A stretch of DNA of 64,000 nt, taken from Pseudohalocynthiibacter aestuariivivens (GTDB lineage: Bacteria; Pseudomonadota; Alphaproteobacteria; Rhodobacterales; Rhodobacteraceae). The DNA is taken from contig NZ_CP049037.1 in assembly GCF_011040495.1 (NCBI RefSeq), positions 1,116,001-1,180,000 of the forward strand, written 5' to 3'. The notes below the pieces were generated by a model. It saw nothing but the letters and a program-made list of their open reading frames with translations, was not told where the DNA came from and ran no database searches. Position numbers and translations under genes: made by a program. Below, in pieces: positions 41,971 through 51,456 of the stretch; positions within the stretch are counted from its first letter, which is position 1, and every line of letters starts with the position of its first letter.

Positions 41971-43289
41971 TCGGCCACGATCCGGTCACGCGCAATATGC
42001 CGTCCGTCGCGAACAGCGTGTCGTCCCGCCGACCATAGATCGGTCACGACGTTGTCGCTGGCGGCGAAACACAGACCATCGAGCAGCTGATCGGACCGCA
42101 GCGCGCAGAGTGCGGGATCGGTGCCGTCAATTGCCACCAGATCGGCAAGTTGCCCCACGGCGATCTGTCCGGTGCCTCGGCCCAGCGCCTGCGCACCGCC
42201 CTGTGCGGCGCGGGTATAAAGCGTTTCGCCGACCGATCCTTCGCCAACTACCATCACGTTGCGGGCGATGTCGCGCAGACGTTGGGAATATTCCAGCGTG
42301 CGCAATTCCTCTGTCAGGGAGATCCGCACGTTTGAATCTGATCCCAGCCCGAATTGCCCCCCGGCGTCCAGATAGGCGGGGCCGTTGAAGGGGCCATCGC
42401 CCAGATTGGCCTCGGTAATCGGGCACAGCCCTGCAACGGCACCGGAATGCGCCATGTTGCGCGTTTCGGCGTCAGTCATGTGGGTGGCGTGAATCAGACA
42501 CCAGTCGGCACCGACGGGGGCATTGCCGAGCAGCCATTCGACCGGGCGCGCACCCAGCCACGCCTGTATATCCTCAACTTCCTTAGGTTGTTCCGCGATG
42601 TGGATGTGGATCGGCCCGGCGTCATGTGCAGCCAAGACCGCACGCAAATCACCTGGCGATGTGGCGCGCAGCGAGTGCGGCGCGATGCCCACGGTACAAT
42701 CGGGCGGCAACTGACCCACGGCGACGCGTGCGCGATCCACCAGATCGGCAAAACGGTCAACCGGGTTGCCGAACCGCGCCTGCCCGGACTGCAGCGCCAC
42801 CTGCCCTGCCCCGCCATAGGTATAAAGCACCGGCAGATGTGTCAGGCCGATCTCGGTTCGGGCGGCGGCGGCGGCGATACGCGCCGACAACTCTCCCAGA
42901 TCATCATAGGGCGTGCCGCCGGGTTGATGGTGCAGGTAATGAAACTCGCCGACGCTGGCATATCCTGCCTCCTGCATTTCGAGAAACACCAGTGCAGCGA
43001 TCGCTTCGATCTGATCAGGTGTCAACGTCTCGGTAAAGCGGTACATCAGGTCGCGCCATGTCCAGAAGCTGTCTTTGCCCGCCATGCGGTATTCGGTCAT
43101 GCCAGCCATCGCGCGCTGAAAGCTGTGGCTGTGCAGGTTGGCCAGCGCAGGCAGTAGCGTATCCACAGTGACATCGCCCGGCGTGGCGGTCGTACCTGTG
43201 TCGATTTCAGTCACCTTGCCGCCCGCTGCGGACAGACGTACATTGTCGGTCCATCCTGTCGGCAATAATGCGCGCTTTGCAAAGATCAT
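41931..43289 (-). CDS. hutF: Formimidoylglutamate deiminase
   Basis: A 452-residue amidohydrolase that deiminates N-formimidoyl-L-glutamate to N-formyl-L-glutamate and ammonia. Metal ligands are H53 and H55 in NLHSHSFQRAMAG, with later HIHIAEQPKEVE, LIHATHM and LGSDSNVRISL (Asp) motifs typical of HutF. The ATG at 43289 has AAGGA upstream; an in-frame ATG at 43322 lies inside the probable operator and is rejected. It is divergent from hutI, across the shared regulatory region, and with HutG makes the two-step deiminase/deformylase branch. Confidence 0.93.
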   Translation of the reverse strand: MIFAKRALLPTGWTDNVRLSAAGGKVTEIDTGTTATPGDVTVDTLLPALANLHSHSFQRAMAGMTEYRMAGKDSFWTWRDLMYRFTETLTPDQIEAIAALVFLEMQEAGYASVGEFHYLHHQPGGTPYDDLGELSARIAAAAARTEIGLTHLPVLYTYGGAGQVALQSGQARFGNPVDRFADLVDRARVAVGQLPPDCTVGIAPHSLRATSPGDLRAVLAAHDAGPIHIHIAEQPKEVEDIQAWLGARPVEWLLGNAPVGADWCLIHATHMTDAETRNMAHSGAVAGLCPITEANLGDGPFNGPAYLDAGGQFGLGSDSNVRISLTEELRTLEYSQRLRDIARNVMVVGEGSVGETLYTRAAQGGAQALGRGTGQIAVGQLADLVAIDGTDPALCALRSDQLLDGLCFAASDNVVTDLWSAGRHAVRDGRHIARDRIVADYRAAMASLMAAL

Positions 43290-43309
43290 CTGACGTTCCT
43301 TCGTGTTTT

Positions 43310-43323
43310 TATGTATAGACATA
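43310..43323. promoter_or_regulatory. Probable HutC operator between hutF and hutI
   Basis: TATGTATAGACATA: arms TATGT and ACATA around four bases, resembling the TGTATATACA-type sites of HutC repressors. It lies between the divergent hutF (43289) and hutI (43377) starts and could control both. A degenerate relative, ATGTATATAT, lies at 49389-49398 upstream of hutC. Confidence 0.55.
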
Positions 43324-43376
43324 TTTCATATTAATTCGTACTAGAAAAGAGAAATCGACATCCCCGGAGACTCGCG

Positions 43377-44588
43377 ATGACCGACAATACCCAAGTTTAC
43401 ACTGACCTGACTGTGGCAACGATGGAGGTATCGGACACAGCCTATGGTCTGATCGAGGATGCGGCAATTGTGGTGTCAAAAGGCAAGGTTGCATGGACCG
43501 GACCCAAAGCCGATCTGCCGCAGGACTATAGCGCACAGACGCAGATATCGCTGGGCGGGCGACTGGTGACGCCCGGGCTGATTGATTGCCACACGCACAT
43601 CGTCCACGGCGGCGACCGCGCTGTGGAATTCGAGATGCGCCTGAATGGTGCCAGCTACGAAGAAGTCGCACGCGCCGGCGGCGGGATCGTGTCGACCGTG
43701 ACGGCGACCCGTGCCGCAACAGAGGAGGCGCTGATCGCCAGCGCCCTGCCCCGTGTCGATGCGATGCTGGCCGAGGGAACCTGCGTGCTGGAGATCAAAT
43801 CGGGCTACGGGCTAGATCAGGACACCGAGCTGCGCATGCTGCGCGCCGCGCGCGCCATTGCGCAGACCCGCCCGGTCCGGGTCACGACCAGCTTTTTAGG
43901 TGCGCATGCGGTGCCCGCGGAATTCACCGGCGGGGCCGATGCCTATATCGACACGGTCTGCATTCCCGCCCTGCGTGCCGCCCATGCCGAAGGGCTGGTG
44001 GATGCGGTCGACGGCTTCTGCGAGGGCATCGCGTTCCAGCCCGAACAGATCGCCCGCGTGTTTGACGTGGCGCGCGAGCTGGGCCTGCCGGTGAAACTGC
44101 ATGCCGAGCAACTGAGTAATCTGGGCGGTGCCAAGCTGGCCGCCAGCTATGGCGCGATGTCCGCCGATCATATCGAGTATCTGGACGAGGACGGCGTGGC
44201 CGCCATGGCCGAGGCTGGTACCGTTGCGGTCGTGCTGCCCGGTGCGTTCTATACCCTGCGCGAGACACAGATGCCGCCCATAGCCGCGCTGCGCAAACAC
44301 GGCGTGCCGATGGCACTGGCAACCGATTGCAACCCCGGATCATCGCCGATGACCTCACTGCTGCTAACGATGAACATGGCCTGCACCCTGTTCCGCATGA
44401 CGCCAGAAGAGGCGCTGGCAGGCGTCACCCGTCATGCTGCTGCTGCGCTGCGGCTTGACGATTGTGGGCGGGTCGCGACAGATTTGCGCGCAGATCTGGC
44501 CGTGTGGAACGTCAGCCACCCCGCCGAACTGGCGTATCGAATCGGCTTTAACCCCCTGCATTCCCGCATTTTCGGAGGCCAATCGTGA
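43377..44588 (+). CDS. hutI: Imidazolonepropionase
   Basis: A 403-residue amidohydrolase that opens 4-imidazolone-5-propanoate to formimidoylglutamate. [19 protein letters not shown] provides metal and substrate residues, and later [25 protein letters not shown] and [11 protein letters not shown] are family signatures, including the metal-ligand aspartate. The ATG follows CGGAGACTCGCG. It begins the rightward hutI-hutH-hutG-hutU operon and is joined to hutH by a GTGA overlap. Confidence 0.96.
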   Translation: MTDNTQVYTDLTVATMEVSDTAYGLIEDAAIVVSKGKVAWTGPKADLPQDYSAQTQISLGGRLVTPGLIDCHTHIVHGGDRAVEFEMRLNGASYEEVARAGGGIVSTVTATRAATEEALIASALPRVDAMLAEGTCVLEIKSGYGLDQDTELRMLRAARAIAQTRPVRVTTSFLGAHAVPAEFTGGADAYIDTVCIPALRAAHAEGLVDAVDGFCEGIAFQPEQIARVFDVARELGLPVKLHAEQLSNLGGAKLAASYGAMSADHIEYLDEDGVAAMAEAGTVAVVLPGAFYTLRETQMPPIAALRKHGVPMALATDCNPGSSPMTSLLLTMNMACTLFRMTPEEALAGVTRHAAAALRLDDCGRVATDLRADLAVWNVSHPAELAYRIGFNPLHSRIFGGQS

Positions 44589-46123
44589 CCACTCTCACCC
44601 TCACCCCCGGTGCCGTAACCCTGAAAGATCTGGCACAAATCTACTGGCAAGAGGCGTCGGTGCGACTTGATCCGGCCTGTCACGGCGCGATCCAGCTGGC
44701 CCATGACCGTATTGCCAAGGCCGTCGCAGGCAGCGATGCCGTCTACGGTGTGAACACCGGGTTCGGCAAGCTGGCCAGCGTCAAGATCGCGGCCGAAGAT
44801 ACCGCGACACTGCAACGCAATCTGATCCTGTCGCATTGCTGCGGTGTCGGCCCGGCGATTTCGCGCCGTCATGCGCGCCTGCTGATGGCACTGAAACTGC
44901 TCAGTCTTGGGCGCGGCGCATCCGGTGTACGGCTGGAACTGGTGCATCTGCTGGAAGGCATGCTGGACCAGGGCGTGACGCCGGTGATCCCGGCCCAAGG
45001 GTCAGTCGGCGCGTCGGGCGATCTGGCGCCGCTGGCGCATATGGCTGCCGTGATGATGGGCGAGGCGCAGGCCGAATTTGGCGGCAAGGTGATGCCGGGC
45101 GGCGATGCGCTGGCAGCGGCGGGCCTGACGCCAGTGGAACTGGGCCCCAAAGAGGGGCTAGCATTGATCAACGGGACGCAGTTTTCCACTGCTTTCGCGC
45201 TGGCGGGGTTGTTTGGGGCATGGCAGGCGGCGCATTCGGCGCTGGTGACATCGGCGCTGAGCACGGACGCGATCATGGGCTCGACCGCCCCGTTGCAGCC
45301 TGAAATCCACGCCCTGCGTGGTCATGCAGGCCAGATTGAGGCGGGTGCCACCATGCGCGCGCTGCTGGATGGTTCGGAAATCCGAGAGAGCCATGTCGTC
45401 GACGATGCCCGCGTGCAGGATCCCTATTGCATCCGGTGTCAGCCACAGGTGACAGGTGCCGCGATGGACGTGCTGCGCATGGCCGCACGCACACTGGAGG
45501 TCGAAGCGAACGCCGCCACCGACAACCCGCTGGTTCTGGTGGGGGCCGATCTGATCGTCTCGGGGGGCAATTTTCACGCCGAGCCAGTGGGCTTTGCCGC
45601 TGACATGATTGCGCTGGCGATTGCCGAGATTGGCGCGATCGCCCAGCGCCGCGTGGCATTGATCGTCGATCCGGTACTCAGCTTTAACCTGCCGCCATTC
45701 CTGACGCCCAATCCGGGGCTGAATTCGGGCTATATGATCGCCGAGGTCACAACCGCCGCATTGATGAGCGAAAACAAGCATCTGGCCAACCCTTGCGTCA
45801 CCGACAGCACGCCCACCTCGGCCAATCAGGAGGACCATGTCAGCATGGCGGCGCATGGCGCGCGACGATTGGGGCAAATGGTCGAAAATCTGGAACGCAT
45901 CCTGGGGGTCGAGCTGCTGTGTGCTGCGCAAGGGATCGAGTTTCGTGCGCCTCTGACCACCAGCGCCGCGTTGCAGCGTGTCGTCGCGCGCGTCCGCGAG
46001 GACGTGGCGACATTGGGCGAGGATCGCTATCTGGCCCCGGATCTCGAACGCGCAGCCAACATCATCGCCAATGGCGACATTGCCGCCGCCACCGCCATCC
46101 CTATGCCGGAGATCACAACATGA
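44585..46123 (+). CDS. hutH: Histidine ammonia-lyase
   Basis: A 512-residue enzyme that removes ammonia from L-histidine, giving trans-urocanate. The MIO prosthetic group forms from A143-S144-G145 in [23 protein letters not shown] and TDNPLVL are further family motifs. The start is GTG at 44585 overlapping the hutI stop; the stop overlaps the hutG start (ATGA). Confidence 0.97.
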   Translation: MTTLTLTPGAVTLKDLAQIYWQEASVRLDPACHGAIQLAHDRIAKAVAGSDAVYGVNTGFGKLASVKIAAEDTATLQRNLILSHCCGVGPAISRRHARLLMALKLLSLGRGASGVRLELVHLLEGMLDQGVTPVIPAQGSVGASGDLAPLAHMAAVMMGEAQAEFGGKVMPGGDALAAAGLTPVELGPKEGLALINGTQFSTAFALAGLFGAWQAAHSALVTSALSTDAIMGSTAPLQPEIHALRGHAGQIEAGATMRALLDGSEIRESHVVDDARVQDPYCIRCQPQVTGAAMDVLRMAARTLEVEANAATDNPLVLVGADLIVSGGNFHAEPVGFAADMIALAIAEIGAIAQRRVALIVDPVLSFNLPPFLTPNPGLNSGYMIAEVTTAALMSENKHLANPCVTDSTPTSANQEDHVSMAAHGARRLGQMVENLERILGVELLCAAQGIEFRAPLTTSAALQRVVARVREDVATLGEDRYLAPDLERAANIIANGDIAAATAIPMPEITT

Positions 46124-46920
46124 ACGCCGTAGAAATCCATCAGGGCGACAGCCCCATCGTCCTAGGCCTGCCACATACGGGTACACATATCCCCGACGTG
46201 GTCGCCGCCAAGCTGAACCAGCGCGGCAAGGGGATGGACGATACCGACTGGCATATTCACGACCTGTATGACGGGTTGTTAGAGGGTGCGACGACCGTGC
46301 GCGCGACGTTCCACCGATATGTCATTGATGCCAATCGCGACCCATCCGGCGCGTCGCTATATCCGGGGCAGAACACGACTGGACTGGTGCCGCTGACAGA
46401 TTTCGACGGCAATGATATCTGGGATAACCCGCCCAGTGATGACGAAATCGAGCAGCGCCGCCTGACGTTCCACGCGCCATATCACGCTGCTCTGGAGGCC
46501 GAACTGGCCCGTGTTCGCGATATTCATGGCGTCGCAATATTGTACGATTGCCACTCTATTAGGTCACTTATCCCCTATTTATTTGATGGAGAATTGCCAG
46601 ATTTCAACATTGGGACCAATTTGGGAACGACATGTGATCCGACCATTAAATCCGCTGTTGCGCAGATTTGCGCGGACGCGGATGGCTATACGTCGGTGAT
46701 CAACGGACGGTTCAAAGGGGGCTGGACCACCCGTCACTATGGACAGCCCGACACTCGCATCCACGCGATCCAGATGGAACTGGCGCAATCCACCTATCTG
46801 ACGGACGAGGCGGCACCTTGGGCCTATGACGCGGACAAAACGGCGCGGCTACGGCCAATTCTATCCAATATACTGACAACTCTGGCCGATCTGGCCCCGA
46901 CCCTAGGAGGCAACACATGA
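46120..46920 (+). CDS. hutG: N-formylglutamate deformylase
   Basis: A 266-residue zinc hydrolase of the N-formylglutamate amidohydrolase family, converting N-formylglutamate to formate and glutamate. [23 protein letters not shown] and [10 protein letters not shown] are metal and active-site segments. The frame is open further upstream to 45793, but the ATG at 46120 overlapping the hutH stop fits the family. A stretch at roughly 46530-46660 is visibly AT-richer and uses codons rare elsewhere here (TTA, AGG, ATT). It is coupled to hutU by ATGA. Confidence 0.94.
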   Translation: MNAVEIHQGDSPIVLGLPHTGTHIPDVVAAKLNQRGKGMDDTDWHIHDLYDGLLEGATTVRATFHRYVIDANRDPSGASLYPGQNTTGLVPLTDFDGNDIWDNPPSDDEIEQRRLTFHAPYHAALEAELARVRDIHGVAILYDCHSIRSLIPYLFDGELPDFNIGTNLGTTCDPTIKSAVAQICADADGYTSVINGRFKGGWTTRHYGQPDTRIHAIQMELAQSTYLTDEAAPWAYDADKTARLRPILSNILTTLADLAPTLGGNT

Positions 46921-48584
46921 GCGACCCCCGCAAGAACACCCGCGACGTCTATCCCGCGACCGGGACCGAGATCACCGCGAAAAGCTGGCTGACCGAAGCG
47001 CCGATGCGGATGCTGATGAACAACCTGCACCCGGACGTGGCCGAGAACCCGCATGAATTGGTGGTTTACGGCGGTATTGGCCGTGCGGCGCGCACATGGG
47101 CTGACTTTGATACCATCGTGGCCAGCCTGCGCGAACTGGACGAAGATCAAACGCTACTGGTGCAGTCGGGCAAGCCCGTGGGCGTGTTCCAGACCCACAA
47201 GGACGCGCCGCGCGTGCTTATCGCGAACTCGAACCTTGTGCCGCATTGGGCCAATTGGGACCACTTCAACGAGTTGGACAAGAAAGGTCTGGCGATGTAC
47301 GGTCAGATGACCGCCGGATCGTGGATTTACATTGGTTCTCAAGGGATTGTGCAGGGAACTTATGAGACTTTTGTCGAGGCCGGACGCCAGCATTATGATG
47401 GTGATCTGACGGGTAAGTGGATTCTGACCGGCGGCTTGGGTGGCATGGGCGGCGCGCAGCCGCTGGCCGCTGTGATGGCCGGGGCGTGCTGTCTGGCTGT
47501 CGAGTGTAATCCTGACAGCATCGATTTCCGCCTGCGTACGCGCTACGTCGACGAAAAGACTGACGATCTGGACGAAGCACTGGCGATGATCGACCGCTGG
47601 ACCAAGGCGGGTGAGGCGAAATCCGTGGCGCTGCTGGGTAACGCGGCAGATATTTACCCCGAACTGGTCCGGCGCGGCGTGCGCCCGGATATCGTCACCG
47701 ATCAGACATCGGCCCATGATCCGGTCAATGGCTATCTGCCGCAGGGCTGGACCATGGGCGAGTGGCGCCAGAAACGCGAAAGCGATCCCAAGGCGGTGGA
47801 AAAGGCCGCGCGCGCATCCATGATGGTGCAGGTCAAGGCGATGGTAGATTTCCACGCTGCGGGCATCCCCACCGTGGATTATGGCAACAATATCCGTCAG
47901 ATGGCACTGGAAGAGGGGCTGGAGAACGCATTCGATTTCCCCGGCTTCGTGCCCGCCTATATCCGCCCGCTGTTCTGCCGGGGGATCGGGCCGTTCCGCT
48001 GGGCCGCCCTGTCCGGCGATCCCGAGGACATCTATAAAACAGACGCAAAGGTGAAGGAAATCCTGTCCGATGACAGCCATCTGCACAATTGGCTGGACAT
48101 GGCGCGCGAACGGATCGCGTTTCAGGGCCTTCCCGCGCGTATCTGCTGGGTCGGTCTGGGCGTACGGCACAAGCTGGGCCTCGCATTTAACGAAATGGTC
48201 CGCACTGGCGAATTGTCAGCCCCCATCGTCATCGGCCGCGACCATCTGGACAGCGGGTCGGTCGCGTCGCCCAACCGCGAGACCGAGGCGATGAAGGACG
48301 GCAGCGACGCCGTGTCCGATTGGCCGTTGCTGAATGCGCTGCTGAACACGGCATCAGGGGCAACATGGGTATCGCTGCACCACGGCGGTGGGGTTGGCAT
48401 GGGGTTCAGCCAGCATTCCGGCATGGTGATCTGCTGCGACGGAACCGAGGATGCCGACCGTCGTATCGCGCGGGTGCTGTGGAACGATCCGGCCACCGGC
48501 GTCATGCGTCACGCCGATGCGGGCTATGACATCGCATTGGATTGCGCGCGTGAAAATGGCCTGAACCTGCCCGGTATACTGTAA
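46917..48584 (+). CDS. hutU: Urocanate hydratase
   Basis: A 555-residue NAD+-dependent enzyme converting urocanate to 4-imidazolone-5-propanoate. The length is that of the family. Recognisable segments are the N-terminal [20 protein letters not shown], the NAD-binding [13 protein letters not shown] and the C-terminal [18 protein letters not shown]. It is the last gene of the hutIHGU operon and is followed by a hairpin. Confidence 0.97.
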   Translation: MSDPRKNTRDVYPATGTEITAKSWLTEAPMRMLMNNLHPDVAENPHELVVYGGIGRAARTWADFDTIVASLRELDEDQTLLVQSGKPVGVFQTHKDAPRVLIANSNLVPHWANWDHFNELDKKGLAMYGQMTAGSWIYIGSQGIVQGTYETFVEAGRQHYDGDLTGKWILTGGLGGMGGAQPLAAVMAGACCLAVECNPDSIDFRLRTRYVDEKTDDLDEALAMIDRWTKAGEAKSVALLGNAADIYPELVRRGVRPDIVTDQTSAHDPVNGYLPQGWTMGEWRQKRESDPKAVEKAARASMMVQVKAMVDFHAAGIPTVDYGNNIRQMALEEGLENAFDFPGFVPAYIRPLFCRGIGPFRWAALSGDPEDIYKTDAKVKEILSDDSHLHNWLDMARERIAFQGLPARICWVGLGVRHKLGLAFNEMVRTGELSAPIVIGRDHLDSGSVASPNRETEAMKDGSDAVSDWPLLNALLNTASGATWVSLHHGGGVGMGFSQHSGMVICCDGTEDADRRIARVLWNDPATGVMRHADAGYDIALDCARENGLNLPGIL

Positions 48585-48591
48585 AATAGGT

Positions 48592-48621
48592 TGTGCCGCC
48601 GCTGATCCGGGTGGCGGCACA
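48592..48621. terminator. Hairpin between hutU and hutC
   Basis: The arms TGTGCCGCC (48592-48600) and GGCGGCACA (48613-48621) pair perfectly over 9 bp, between the converging hutU (ends 48584) and hutC (ends 48646) genes. There is no T-run, so bidirectional termination is likely but not proven by sequence. Confidence 0.55.
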
Positions 48622-48645
48622 TCGACAGGTTATCTAGTGCCGCGC

Positions 48646-49335
48646 CTAATACCGCGTCGTCAGGCGATGACCCGGCCGATAAGTGAGCCGGACATAGGTC
48701 AGCGCCTGCCCCTCCCACCATGTTGACCGTTCTACAGTGAACACCGGATCGCCGATACCGCTGCTAAGGTATTCGGCGGTGGTTTTGTCCGCGAGGGCCG
48801 CGGAAAAGCTGATTTCGGCATCGGAAAAGGGGATGGTGGACACCAGCCACTCGTTCGGGCCGGTATCGCGGAAATCTGCGGTTTCGGCCTGAGGCAACGC
48901 CGCGAGATTGATCCAGCGATCCTCGTGCTGATAGGGATCGCCGTCGGCGTAGTGCATGCAGATCAGATGTAGTGCCTGCCCCTTTGCACTGAGTTTCAGT
49001 CGCGCGCGCAACCAATCCGGCACATCCTCGACCACCTGACTGACCAGAGAATAGCGATATTCTGCGCCTTTCTCCTCGATCTCGCCGCGCACAACGGGAA
49101 TGTCGAAACGTGCCTGCCGGATCGGTGCCATGCGCACCCGCGTTCCCGCCTTGCGCCGCCGCTCGATAAGACCTTCATCGGCCAATTCGCGCATGGCACG
49201 ATTAACCGTCGCCCGCGCGCAGCCATAGATCTCGGCCAGTTCCACCTCGTTCGGTATCAGGCTGCCCGGCTTCCATTCGCCCTTGGTTATCTTTGACAGA
49301 ATGTCGGATTTCACATCCCGGTAGGTGGACTTCAT
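48646..49335 (-). CDS. hutC: Histidine utilisation repressor (GntR/UTRA family)
   Basis: A 229-residue repressor with a GntR winged helix at residues about 3-70 (IPNEVELAEIYGCARATVNR) and a UTRA domain at about 85-225 (TWWEGQALTYVRLTYRPGHR). HutC proteins release DNA on binding urocanate. The ATG at 49335 has GAGGAG nine bases upstream; the frame extends to 49371 without support. It sits at the end of the hut operon on the opposite strand. Confidence 0.92.
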   Translation of the reverse strand: MKSTYRDVKSDILSKITKGEWKPGSLIPNEVELAEIYGCARATVNRAMRELADEGLIERRRKAGTRVRMAPIRQARFDIPVVRGEIEEKGAEYRYSLVSQVVEDVPDWLRARLKLSAKGQALHLICMHYADGDPYQHEDRWINLAALPQAETADFRDTGPNEWLVSTIPFSDAEISFSAALADKTTAEYLSSGIGDPVFTVERSTWWEGQALTYVRLTYRPGHRLTTRY

Positions 49336-49592
49336 TGCTGCGCGCTCCTCTATGGGATTAACGCTATTCATAATGCTAAATACACTAGATGTATATATGG
49401 CAGCAGCTCAGGGGCCAAAGCCGATGCCGACCACTGCCGGGATCACGCCAGTACGGCACACTTTTCTGTCGCCCATGAATATCAGCTTAGTTTTCAAAAT
49501 TTTACAGAAAGTTCTACTTGCGCGAAAACCGTGGTCACTAATTGTCCCCGACCCTATAGTTGATGCAAATATCCCCCAAAAGAGTGTGATCA
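49336..49592. promoter_or_regulatory. Divergent promoter region of hutC and the ureidoglycine aminohydrolase gene
   Basis: A 257-base AT-rich gap. ATGTATATAT (49389-49398) is a partial match to the probable HutC operator and may serve autoregulation. No small gene is convincing here. The ribosome binding site before the ATG at 49593 is weak. Confidence 0.35.
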
Positions 49593-50423
49593 ATGGCTCC
49601 AAAATACTTTGCGCCGACGGGCGGGCATCCCGGACAGGAACAGCTGTTAACCGACCGCGCCATGTTCACCGAAAGCTATGCTGTCATCCCGAAAGGGACT
49701 ATGCGCGACATCACCACCAGCGCGCTGCCGTTCTGGGAGGGAACGCGATTATGGGTGTTATCACGCCCTTTGAGCGGCTTTGCCGAGACATTTTCGCAAT
49801 ACATCATGGACGTCGCGCCGGGCGGCGGGTCGGATCGCCCCGAAACCGATCCGGCGGCCGAGGGTGTTCTGTTTATCGTCGAAGGTACGGCTACGTTGGC
49901 TGTGGACGGTGCCACACATGAGATGACGCCGGGCGGTTATGCCTATCTGCCGCCCGGTGCTGTTTGGACGCTACGCAACAACGGCGATGCAATGCTACGC
50001 TTTCACTGGATCAGAAAGGCATATGAGGCAGTCGAGGGACTGCCGCTGCCAGAGGTGATCATCACCAACGAGACAGAAATTGCCCCCACAGAGATGCCCG
50101 GCACAGACGGCAAATGGGCGACAACACGCTTTGTCGATCCCGCCGATCTGCGTCACGACATGCATGTGACCATCGTCACATTCCAGCCCGGCGCGGTGAT
50201 CCCGTTTGCGGAAACGCATGTGATGGAACACGGGCTGTATGTGCTGGAGGGCAAGGCGGTTTATCGGCTGAATCAGGATTGGGTCGAGGTAGAAGCAGGC
50301 GATTACATGTGGTTGCGCGCATTTTGCCCGCAGGCCTGTTATGCAGGCGGACCGGGCAAGTTTCGGTATCTGCTCTATAAGGACGTGAACCGGCACATGC
50401 CGCTACGGCCCCACATCGGCTGA
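49593..50423 (+). CDS. allE: (S)-ureidoglycine aminohydrolase
   Basis: A 276-residue bicupin enzyme (cupins at about residues 65-140 and 180-260) that releases ammonia from (S)-ureidoglycine to give (S)-ureidoglycolate. FIVEGTATLAVDGATHEMTP and the second-cupin metal segment ETHVMEHGLYVLEGKAVYRL match the family, including the conserved His, Glu and Gln/Tyr positions near Mn. It is the first gene of the purine/ureide region and precedes the IclR regulator on the opposite strand. The product feeds ureidoglycolate lyase at 53736-54221. Confidence 0.88.
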   Translation: MAPKYFAPTGGHPGQEQLLTDRAMFTESYAVIPKGTMRDITTSALPFWEGTRLWVLSRPLSGFAETFSQYIMDVAPGGGSDRPETDPAAEGVLFIVEGTATLAVDGATHEMTPGGYAYLPPGAVWTLRNNGDAMLRFHWIRKAYEAVEGLPLPEVIITNETEIAPTEMPGTDGKWATTRFVDPADLRHDMHVTIVTFQPGAVIPFAETHVMEHGLYVLEGKAVYRLNQDWVEVEAGDYMWLRAFCPQACYAGGPGKFRYLLYKDVNRHMPLRPHIG

Positions 50424-50440
50424 GCAGCGCCTCGAACAAT

Positions 50441-51274
50441 CTAGTCCCCACCGCCCATCGCTTCGGTCAGATCGTCGGCAGCATCGACGACCGCCTGACC
50501 CAGTGCCGTGACCTGCTCGATCCCGATACGCGATGTCGGACCAGAGACAGAAATGCCCGCGATCGCCTCGTTATGGAAATCAAAGACCGGTGCTGCCACA
50601 CACCGCATGCCGACGTTGCGTTCCTGATCGTCGACCGCATAATTGCGCGCACGGATGGCCCTCAGATCTGCGGTAAGTGCATCCGGGTCGGCGAGGGTGG
50701 AATCGGTGAACCGTTCCAGCGGCGCATTGTTCAGGAATTTCTCGAGGCGGCGATCATCCATCTCCGCCAACAGTGCCTTGCCAATGCCTGAGGCATGCAT
50801 GGGTGTCAGCGTGCCGGGAGGAAAAAATGCGCGGATGCTGGCGTAGGTTTCGACCTGACTCACAAAGAGGACATGACCGTTCTGCTCGATTCCCAGATTG
50901 GCGGTTTCTCCGGTTTGCTCCATCAAAGCGCGCAAGATAGGACGCGCGCGATCAACGAGGCTGGTACGACGCAGATATCGCGAGCCGATGATAAAGGCGC
51001 GAGGGCCGATATACCAAGTCTGATCCGACATGTCGCACTGGACCACGCCGAGACCTTCGTAGGTGACGAGAATGCGGTAGACCGTGGCGGGGGCTTCGTC
51101 CAAATCGTTGGCCAGCGCCGTCAAAGTCTTGCCCTGCGCCTCGCTCAGAAACTCCAGCACACGCATGGCGCGCTCTAGCGTTTTGTTCGTATTCTGCGCC
51201 GTTTTGTCATGCCAGTCACGCGGGCGGCCGCGCGCGCGTCTGCGCCCCGCATCGGCATTTTCATGTGCTGTCAT
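50441..51274 (-). CDS. IclR family transcriptional regulator
   Basis: A 277-residue regulator: a basic N-terminal tail (GRRRARGRPRDWHD), IclR winged helix (about residues 28-90; KTLTALANDLDEAPATVYRIL) and effector-binding domain (about 100-275; TPMHASGIGKALLAEMDD, NVGMRCVAAPVFDFHNEAIAGISVSG). The ATG at 51274 has GGAGG eight bases upstream; the frame extends further to 51337. It lies between the aminohydrolase and the divergent aminotransferase gene, with inverted repeats at its promoter, so it probably controls ureide and glyoxylate genes, as AllR does in enterobacteria. Confidence 0.88.
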   Translation of the reverse strand: MTAHENADAGRRRARGRPRDWHDKTAQNTNKTLERAMRVLEFLSEAQGKTLTALANDLDEAPATVYRILVTYEGLGVVQCDMSDQTWYIGPRAFIIGSRYLRRTSLVDRARPILRALMEQTGETANLGIEQNGHVLFVSQVETYASIRAFFPPGTLTPMHASGIGKALLAEMDDRRLEKFLNNAPLERFTDSTLADPDALTADLRAIRARNYAVDDQERNVGMRCVAAPVFDFHNEAIAGISVSGPTSRIGIEQVTALGQAVVDAADDLTEAMGGGD

Positions 51275-51304
51275 CGCCGCCACCTCCGAGAATGTGAAAA
51301 TTGA

Positions 51305-51319
51305 TTTCACTATATGAAA
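51305..51319. promoter_or_regulatory. Inverted repeat near the IclR gene start
   Basis: TTTCA-CTATA-TGAAA: 5-bp arms with a 5-base centre, 31 bases upstream of the IclR gene start. Candidate operator together with the site at 51364-51382. Confidence 0.4.
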
Positions 51320-51363
51320 AACATAACATGCTGACAATTATCATTTTTATCTGATTTGTGATC

Positions 51364-51382
51364 TTTGAAAAATGATTTCAAA
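51364..51382. promoter_or_regulatory. Inverted repeat TTTGAAA-N5-TTTCAAA, probable IclR site
   Basis: Perfect 7-bp arms around a 5-base centre in the divergent promoter between the IclR gene and the aminotransferase gene (start 51457). Its form resembles known IclR-family operators (TGGAAAT-N-ATTTCCA type). Confidence 0.5.
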
Positions 51383-51456
51383 AAAATATCATCATCAACC
51401 CAAGCGATTTACAACGGGATCGACGGTCAAGGATCACAGAACAACAGGAGATCAAG

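Noticed and set aside
42354..43157. 267-codon plus-strand open frame
   Set aside because: Antisense shadow of hutF.
45158..46186. 342-codon minus-strand open frame
   Set aside because: Antisense shadow of hutH and the start of hutG, both unmistakable genes.
47154..48170. 338-codon minus-strand open frame
   Set aside because: Antisense shadow of hutU.
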